From the NCBI GenBank assembly GCA_963691655.1, contig OY829326.1, positions 37,847,989-37,911,988 of the forward strand: 64,000 bases of DNA, given 5' to 3'. How positions within the stretch are numbered: position 1 is the first letter of the stretch; every line of letters starts with the position of its first letter. Under the pieces are notes generated by a model that made no database searches, was not told the DNA's origin, and worked only from the letters and a program-made list of their open reading frames with translations. Positions 56,200-64,000 of the stretch are shown here, one piece after another. Position numbers and translations under genes: made by a program. Origin of the DNA: Toxonevra muliebris. Its lineage: Eukaryota; Arthropoda; Insecta; Diptera; Pallopteridae.

Positions 56200-59100
56200 T
56201 TGAAATAGAAACTAGACATGAACAGAGTAGTCAAGACTTTGAAAATTAACGCTTAGATTTATTTTTTATATTATCCGTAAATCTATGTAACTAAAATAAA
56301 ATCATAAATACCCTACATGGGCATATCTTTAAATAATAAGTAACGAAAGAAATTATTTCATTAGAGGAATGTAATAAAGCATCACAGTTACTTTGTTTGT
56401 GTTTATGTATATCATAAGTGTTTATAAATGTTGATATTTTTTGTTGTTGTTATTATTTTTCTGTATTGAAGTCAGAATACAAACGTGTTCTCACATAAAC
56501 ATGTTAAAAAAAAAAAAAGTATATTGCTGTAAAACAAGTCAATTAAATGATGTGAAACATTATAAAAAGAATTTTTATTTTAACTGATAAAACTCATAGG
56601 CGCAATAATAATAAAAAAATAAAAATAAACACGAAAAAAGAGGCATCCATAAAGATATGAGTCATTTTACGAGACAATAATAACAAGAACTGAAAGGAAA
56701 ACCACACTCTTGGGAGATAACGTATTTAAGTAATATTACAATTGGTAAGAGTATTTTGAAAATGTAACGGATTTTGTAAGCAAGCTGTACTGCACTTCCG
56801 CTGTAAAATCAAGATGCCGTTGCCGTTGCCGTTGCCGATGCTGACGCGTTGAATGTCAACATGTTTTTGTTTTGTTTTTGTATTGATATTTTTGATGACG
56901 CTCGTTATTTAAATTTTTAATTGTAGAATATGTTTGTGCTTTCTTTTATAAATATTACAAATATTTGCACGTCGCCATATTGTACATAATCATTCGTATG
57001 AAAACCTGTGTAGGTTTGCTCATTAACCGTAAGATGTCATCGAATTTCTGTACCTATCTATATGTGTCAAGCACTTGGGAAAGAGCCCATTTGAAATATT
57101 TCTAGTTTATGAGGTATTCGATGTTTTATGGGAAACGGAGCTACGGAGAGGTAGCTATTAGTGGAGGCTGTTATTTCTAGGCTGCAAAATCCCAATTTTT
57201 GGTAATTTTAGAGCTGGAAGTTTCGGGAAAATTTAATTGGTTAATGCGAAATCAAGTGTTAATTCAATACTCACAAAATGGGCCCTTTTCCTTTAGAAAT
57301 ATATAAGCAAGTATTTATATCTTTTTTAATTATTTCTATGGATGTGTGTAAATTTATTTGCAGATCTCTGTGACGTATTCATAGTTTTTAGATACGTCAA
57401 CGTAAGCATTTGTTTATTTAATTATTGATCTTGTTCTAATATAATTTTTTAATTGCAGATAACAAATTTTAATAATAAAAATATGTACTCAAATGCAAAT
57501 ATCCATATATGCATATGTACATTAAGGTACCTCATGGAAAAAAGTTGTTTCTATACCCCTCTTAAAATTAACTTCGGTTCGAAAAAGTCAATAGTTTGAA
57601 AGTTGTGATGGAAAAAGTTGATAAAAATGGAGTTTTTCGTCGTTTTGGGGAAATCGGGTGGTTAAGGAGGCAGATGGCGAGTTGGTTAAATAAGATGAAA
57701 TATTTCCCATACCTTTCTGTATATTTCGTCTTCAGACACTGAAAACCAAATCCGCCGTTTTGAAGCTCAAATTTGCACTGTGGGAGCACACTCCCACAGA
57801 AACGCCAAAACTGCTGTCAAATCCTAGGGATTATAATTACTATTGCACAGTGTTATTTGTTAGCAACCAAACCTTCTTTTTTTTTTTGTATACGGCCCGA
57901 TGCACTTTAATTTGCATACGGGTATATATATATAGATATGGTCCGCGATCCCCGGAACACGCTTGCAGCCTTTAAAAAATAAATAGTTTTAATGCTTTCG
58001 CAACAATCATATTACAATTTAGATTATTAGCGAATTGAAGGAGGGGCTCTACAAATAAGACTCTCTCCCATTGGATCCGCTAATGAACATAACTATGATC
58101 AAATTGAATTAAAATTTACCGATAAACGCGGCAGCGGATGCAAAGAAGACGGCAACAACAACGGCGCCTCCTCTTGTTGCCAATTTGTTGACCAAGCACA
58201 AATAATGTTCACATTACATTTTTGAGCGCATGAAATATTTCAAATATTTGCATTTAAATGCAAGAACAAATTTCATTAATTTATATTTATTTATCTATGT
58301 ATCTATATCTAAATATAGATTTTTCACGCGTACGGAGCAAGCTCCTTACATTAAATATTGTCTCAAACAATAACAGCCCGCACTCGTGCAGAATCATAAT
58401 CAAAGCGATTTTAGTAAAAAACAAACATATATACAAAATAAAATGTTTTTTTTTAACTCTTCGTTCTGAACAAAAGCAAAAAATAAATGCGACATTTGTG
58501 CCGCGCTACGACGTCATTGAGAATAAAACAAATTAAATAATAAAATAAAATAAAGGCAAACAAAAATTGAAGCGCGCCCATCATTCCTTGACAACGCGCT
58601 ATAACCAGTAGCTAAATTTGACACTATCTCAACGGATATTTTTATATTTCGTAGCGAGTGGGAGAGTGTTACCTATGGGGAATTTATATTTCACATAGTA
58701 TGCGATATTCATTGCTTTTATTGTTTTAATGATACTTGGGTACTTCTTCAATGTATTACTTACCTACCCATAATTTTGACACTTTATTACTGTGATATTT
58801 TTGGTGACGTATGTATGTCATCGTTTATTTTAACTCGTTATCATATCCGAATCGTTTAGCTTTTGTGTGGCTTATCATTCAGCAACATGTGTGTTATTTT
58901 TAAACAGTATTTTTGAGATTTAGTCTAATTTTAGTTAAAGTTAAAAATTCCTAATTAATATTTTTTTTTTTTTGATAACTAGAAACATGGACAACACATT
59001 TAGGTAGTTTGCTGTTGTTATTGTTCAATAATTAATTGAAAAGTAATTTTAGAAAATTTTTGTAAATAATTAGATTGATTTGATTAAAATGTTGTTCTGC

Positions 59101-59844
59101 TGACAGTCTTTTAAAAATACTTACATACATAAATATTTATGGGTAGATAACTTTAGATTAAGTATATGTTGCTAGACATACTAACTACAAAATAAATAGA
59201 TAATTTTATAAATCACAATTTATGGTACTTGAAAAACTTTAGGTATATTGTACAGAGTATAAAAGTAGAGAACTTTTAACAATATAGAAAAATAATAAAA
59301 CGAAATAAAGCAAAATGCTTCCAATATCCAAACTGAACCTGGGGATATTAGTGCAATTAATTCCATTTAATATTTGTGTTCATGAATAAATAAATAGAGA
59401 AGTTCCCACAAGAACATGTTTACTTTCTTTCGCAATTCTATTCTATCTATTTTATCACGAGAAAACTGCACTTGTACATTACCCAATTATTCTATCACAA
59501 TTTGAAAATCGAATGTCACAGACCGGGAAAAAATATAGAGATTGCAGTGCGGCAATTAAGGCGGCGTAGTTCGTATTTAAAGAAACCAAACGACTGCCTA
59601 ACCAAACCTTCAGATCTTCAGTTAATTGTCATCATCGCAAGCTTAAAAAACTAGTAAGACTAAGTAAGATTTAAAGCATAAAACTCAGTAAAATTTCAAG
59701 TCTACTTACAATATCATATTACAGAAACCGTCTCTTCCATTATGGAAGTGAAAAGCTTTTCATATGCAATTTTTACTCTTGGGGGTTGCTATTGCCAGAC
59801 AAGAGGTGGTGCCATGTAGACTAATTTTTTTTCTATTATTTAAT
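56200..59844. other. AT-rich stretch, possibly intron
   Basis: No gene is supported. A CCGTTG hexamer repeats about four times at 56814-56838. A GC-rich patch at 58105-58200 is open on both strands but lacks good splice sites. If the microexon at 63802 is real, this may be a long intron. Confidence 0.3.
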
Positions 59845-59899
59845 GCGGGTACCCTACGTAGCAGTCCAGCACACTAACCACTATTCCACGGTGGCGGGC
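59845..59899 (-). repeat. tRNA-derived fragment, second copy
   Basis: The minus strand reads GTGGTTAGTGTGCTGGACTG then CTACGTAGGG, closely related to the tRNA-like sequence at 23108-23185. The A-box region is degenerate and the B box is missing; the sequence then passes into an A-run. It is a 5' fragment of the same tRNA-derived repeat. Confidence 0.45.
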
Positions 59900-60789
59900 A
59901 AATTCAAGGTTGCATTTATAGAATTCACCCCTGTTCCTTCCTGTTCCTGATTAGCGTCCAAGTGTTTGACCAAGTTTCACTCTTTTTGAGACTTTTGTAT
60001 GCATTGACTACTGCCAATTGCTGATAAATGGTCCTCTTGACCATCTTGAGTTCATCGGTGAAGCCTATACATTTCGATGTTTAATGAAAGCAACTCGGGT
60101 TCATATCTTCGGTTTCGTAGTAATATTTATACTGGTATGGCCAAACAAACAACAAACATTGTAACAAAAAAAAAAAAACAAATCGAGTGCCCAGGGGTAG
60201 ACCAAAGGTTGGTCAAAACAACATTTACTGCATTTAGCTAAGACACCTTGCTGCAGATAGAAGACCACCGAACGAGTTAATTGCCATTCGGGTTCAAGAA
60301 ACTAGCAAAAAACATTTTTTTTTTTTTTCAATTTTCAATTAGAATACAAAATATTTTCTTATATTTCGGCACAAGTAACAGTTGCGAACCTATAGCCGCA
60401 TTAATAAAACTCAACTGATATTGAAAAGATGCATTTATTCGGTATTGAGCTATCATCTGATTCTACATATAATTAAAAACTTTGCTCTCATATTTTTCAT
60501 TTTTTTTTTGTTTTTGTTGCTTATTCGATTAATTCTGCGTATATGTTTTTGTCTTTTGAGACCCATCATCACATTGAGGCTCATTTCTTTCGTAGCGTTT
60601 CACCAAAGAATATACAATACATAGAAGGCGGATCTCTCAAAATTTTTCCAAAATATGTTGCCTCCGTTTCGGGGGCGGGCAGTCGCAGTAAAGAGGAAGA
60701 GCAAAACCACTAAGTTATTTTGCTTTTAAAATCCAACAAATTAAAAATAAAAAATTTTTTAAATATGTTGTTCGAATAATTTTATTCCA
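59900..60789. other. AT-rich stretch
   Basis: No gene is recognised; A-runs near 60163-60178 and T-runs near 60315-60330. Confidence 0.35.
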
Positions 60790-60960
60790 AATAATCAGAA
60801 TCTTAATTAATCGAATAATTTTAATTTTGATTAATCAAAATCCTGTTTAATCAAATAGGTTGCATTTTGATTAATCAAAATCCTAATTAATCGAACAATT
60901 GTATAGTCAAGCATTTTGATTAATCAGAATTCTTACTTAAACGATTAATCGTTATTGAAG
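60790..60960. repeat. Tandem array of palindromic TTTTGATTAATCAAAA units
   Basis: Four related units of about 40-49 bp. Three contain the palindrome ttttgattaatcaaaa or a one-base variant (starting near 60825, 60865 and 60914), followed by atcctaattaatcga-type sequence; the first unit (60790) has only the second half. The array carries many TAAT/TTAATC cores of the type bound by homeodomain proteins, but function is unknown. Confidence 0.65.
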
Positions 60961-63801
60961 TCGGTGACCACGATTATTTTGATCAAACATGTTTTTCATT
61001 ACTCATAAAGTTTTAAATATTTTTTAATAGAAATTAGTTAATACATGTACCTTTAAATACTTAATATGTATATAGTTTTTATAAAAATTAGTTTACCTGA
61101 AAAAAAACTCTTGAAAAATACCTATTTTTTCGCGTCACAACTGGGGATTTGAATTTTATAATCTGTGCCTACATAAAAGGACACCGACTTTGCGATGTAA
61201 ATTCTGCTAAGGAATGAAAATGCCAGCTCATATTAGAAGCACGAAAACCCAAAAAAAAAGAAACATGAAAAAAAAGAGAACACAAAACTCTCAGTAAAGA
61301 AAGACCCTGTCATTAAACAAAGCCAACAGCAAAGAGAAACAATTAACCACTCATTGCTTTTATGAGAACCACTAAATTTTGAGCGTAAAGTGGAGCCAGT
61401 TATGGCTCCATAGAACAAAATTTTTGTGCAAATAAATTTGTTCGTGATGCGCCTTCTATGTATTATATATTCTTTGGTTTCACGCTTCTTGGGACTTTAG
61501 CTGATAAAAAGTTCTCTCGATATTCTCTCTTTCTTCGGTGAAGCCAACTCAACGTAAAAGATGTGGTAGACACACATACTCTGATTCATGAAAACAATGC
61601 GTGCATTAACATCGGTGTCATGGCTATATTTATACAAGAATATCATGAAACTCTTCTGGTCACTTAACATTAGCATCATGGAAAAAGCCACGGTCCCATG
61701 TTTTCTTTAATTTTTGGTGATACCCCAACACTGATGATATTGACAGAGGCTTTTATCTCCGATGGCATTCCTATACCAGGGAAATACCACATGAAGTTTC
61801 GAAAGTTATAGTCCGGAAGTCACTACATATTAGCAGGACGCCTCGCCTAAATAGTCAATATACTTTCTTCATCCATACTTGGCCTTGCTTCTCTGTAGTT
61901 TGCTATTGTTCAGGCGAAGAAGAAATTGACTCGTTTTCTCTAACGAGAGAACCTTGCAGCTCTAAAATCAACAGTAAAATTAACAGAAGTCTAGGAAACA
62001 AATTCTTAGGTACAAATTTCCTTTTCGATTGCTTTGATAACACAAAACGCTTTCAGCAAATCCGAAGAAATAGTAAATATCTTAATATAAAACTGGTAAA
62101 TTCCACATAGAATCTTTTGTGTTTCATAGATACATATAATTTTCAAAATTCTGTTTATAATTGTTACAATCTTCTTGTAAACACCAATTTCAATTTAAAG
62201 AACTTATGTTCTACGATTTTGAAAAAAACTGATTTTAGCATGAGTTGCTAAAATATAAAAAACTATAAATATGAGAAAAATTATTGCTGAAAATATCACA
62301 GCCAAAAACAACGATCATCTGCAAATACACAAAAACCAACATTAAATCTCGTCACTATGTACATACATCATTATAAATTACAATCATTGTTAATTATGTT
62401 TATTTTTATCTAAAGTAAAAACTCCCCTTTAATTCATCATCATACTTATTTATTATCCAACTCTAAACTAAATAAAAAAAAAACTATAAATCGTTTGTAT
62501 TTAATTAGCTTGGCATCAGTAATGTATTTTCACGAGCGTGTCGAGAAACTAATGTTAATGTCTTTTTTCAAAAGCCACAAACATTAGAAGATAAGGCAAA
62601 AATTTAGGGGAGAAAACGTTATTATCATTAAAGAACTACCTATTTAGCAAACAGTTTACAGTATAAATCATCAAAGAAGATTTTTAACTTCTTGTTGAAA
62701 AGAAAATACACGAATACTTATATTATTATATTTATTTACATATATATTATTTTGTTGTTTTTGTTTTTCTTAAACTGATAAAAAGAAAAACGTGAATCAT
62801 GCTACAATGTGTCAGTAAGTGACAGATTAAAAATATCCTTAAAAAAAGTCAAAATTAAATACAATATAAAAAAATACGAGCCAAATTAGAAAAAGATTAA
62901 AAAGTATTTCTTTTAATTTTCAAGTAATTAGAAAAGGAAATTAGAAATTAAATGATTGAGTTCTATGTATGTATTTATTTAATTGTAAATAGATAAATGT
63001 TATATAGTTTTGTACAATTTTATTTTAAGCGTGGCGGATAAGTGATTACACCAGAAACGAAAACCAAACTAAGCATATGGGAGCATATGTTGTTTAAAAG
63101 TGTAGCATTAGATAAGAATATAAATAAATACATTTAAAAATATTAACTTATTTACAAAATTAATATGTACCTACCTATATAATTCAAAGGAAGAAAGATT
63201 CTCGAAAAATTTCCACTTATGTATATTCAAAAATAATCACAATTATACAAATAATAGATTAGTCAACATCACAAAAATCTTGTAAATCGGAAGCAACAAC
63301 AATAATAAAAAAATCAAATAACATACACAAGTATATATATATGGTATATACCAATATTATATGATATAAAGTATTGCAAAACAAGGTAAATGCTACCAAT
63401 GTTAATAGCTTCTTATCATCGTTTTATTGTACTTTACCACTCGCCAGATAATTCTTGACTTTATACATATATATACAAATTTTCTTCATAAAAAGGAAGA
63501 ACAAGACAAAATTCTAACAACAACAATAATAACAATAAAAGAAATGACGATATATTCTTTTGTTTATTCATGCTTAATTAATTTTTCAGAGATATAATTT
63601 TTAATTAAAATTTGTACGCAAAAGAGTTTATAAAATTCACAGTAATGGCTTACTAATTTTTTTTTTGTTTTTTAATTTTATTTTAATGTACATATATAAA
63701 TTGCATAAAATTATAGTACAGAATTATTCAGCTACATATGAACATGGTTAGTACAAAGTGTGCAATAATTTTGAGCAATGCTTTATGTATGTTTCTTCCA
63801 G
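60961..63801. other. AT-rich stretch, possibly intron
   Basis: No gene is recognised. The minus-strand frame at 61691-61497 has a protein-like composition but matches no family I know and shows no splice context. Confidence 0.3.
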
Positions 63802-63816
63802 CAACACGTTCGCGCA
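63802..63816 (+). other. Candidate 15-nt microexon
   Basis: CAACACGTTCGCGCA is bounded by a very good acceptor (tatgtatgtttcttccag) and a consensus donor (GTAAGTGC). The insert is 60% GC in about 25% GC surroundings and its length is a multiple of three, so it would add five residues without shifting frame. It would belong to a plus-strand gene continuing past the window's right edge. No neighbouring exon is identified, so it may be chance. Confidence 0.3.
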
Positions 63817-64000
63817 GTAAGTGCAAAAACCTTATGAGTTTAATGTGTATAAAATAATTATTAACAATAGTTTAATAAGAATAGCCACATGAGTTTAAGG
63901 AGAATTTCATCCCAAAGGTCTTATAGTTGTTAAATTGATAATAATTATTGTATTACAATTTCATTATTATTTTAAATTATATGAAACAAAACCCAATTTA
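63817..64000. other. AT-rich window end
   Basis: Nothing recognisable. Confidence 0.4.

Noticed and set aside
61497..61691. Minus-strand 64-codon frame with protein-like composition.
   Set aside because: No recognised family, splice signal or promoter; AT-rich DNA gives many frames of this size.

Overview
The window looks like a piece of an insect nuclear genome, most likely a higher fly (Diptera). The sequence is very AT-rich. Its one large gene has introns of only 57-141 bp with GTAAGT/GTGAGT donors. It carries two well-conserved animal genes, a type II Hsp40 (DnaJ-1) and the deubiquitinase USP47, which I recall as close neighbours at cytological position 64E in Drosophila. A tephritid-like species is my guess from the A-rich non-coding DNA and the transposon load; the sequence does not prove it.

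Layout. 1-300: decayed non-LTR retrotransposon fragment. 301-9.1 kb: AT-rich DNA with a possible last coding exon of a plus-strand gene (4096-4178) followed by about 5 kb of extremely A-rich DNA that could be its 3' UTR. 9.5-14.4 kb: a dispersed repeat, a decayed mauritiana-type mariner and a decayed Tc1-like element. 15-18.3 kb: DnaJ-1 on the minus strand with a TATA box and heat-shock elements. 19.3-20.5 kb: a small inverted-repeat element and a candidate plus-strand leader exon. 23-28.4 kb: a tRNA-derived repeat, a possible minus-strand last exon and a hAT-ended composite element containing Helitron and LINE pieces. 29.7-41.4 kb: a second candidate leader exon, long AT-rich intronic or intergenic DNA and two inverted-repeat elements. 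41.5-46.6 kb: the nine coding exons of USP47, then its 3' UTR with a hairpin repeat. 48.5-51.8 kb: a LINE 3' end, two miniature inverted-repeat elements, a pogo-like end and an ITmD37E element with both ends. 54.5-55.2 kb: a 729-bp inverted-repeat element. 56-64 kb: AT-rich DNA with a dispersed repeat, a tRNA-like fragment, a palindromic tandem array and a candidate 15-nt microexon.

DnaJ-1 is a heat-inducible co-chaperone that delivers misfolded proteins to Hsp70; USP47 removes ubiquitin from substrates. Both act in protein quality control and turnover, but nothing in the sequence shows joint regulation. Almost all other features are mobile-element debris. I found no CRISPR array, rRNA or intact tRNA gene, and no convincing undescribed protein system. 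The most unusual structure is the hAT-bounded patchwork at 27.1-28.4 kb.
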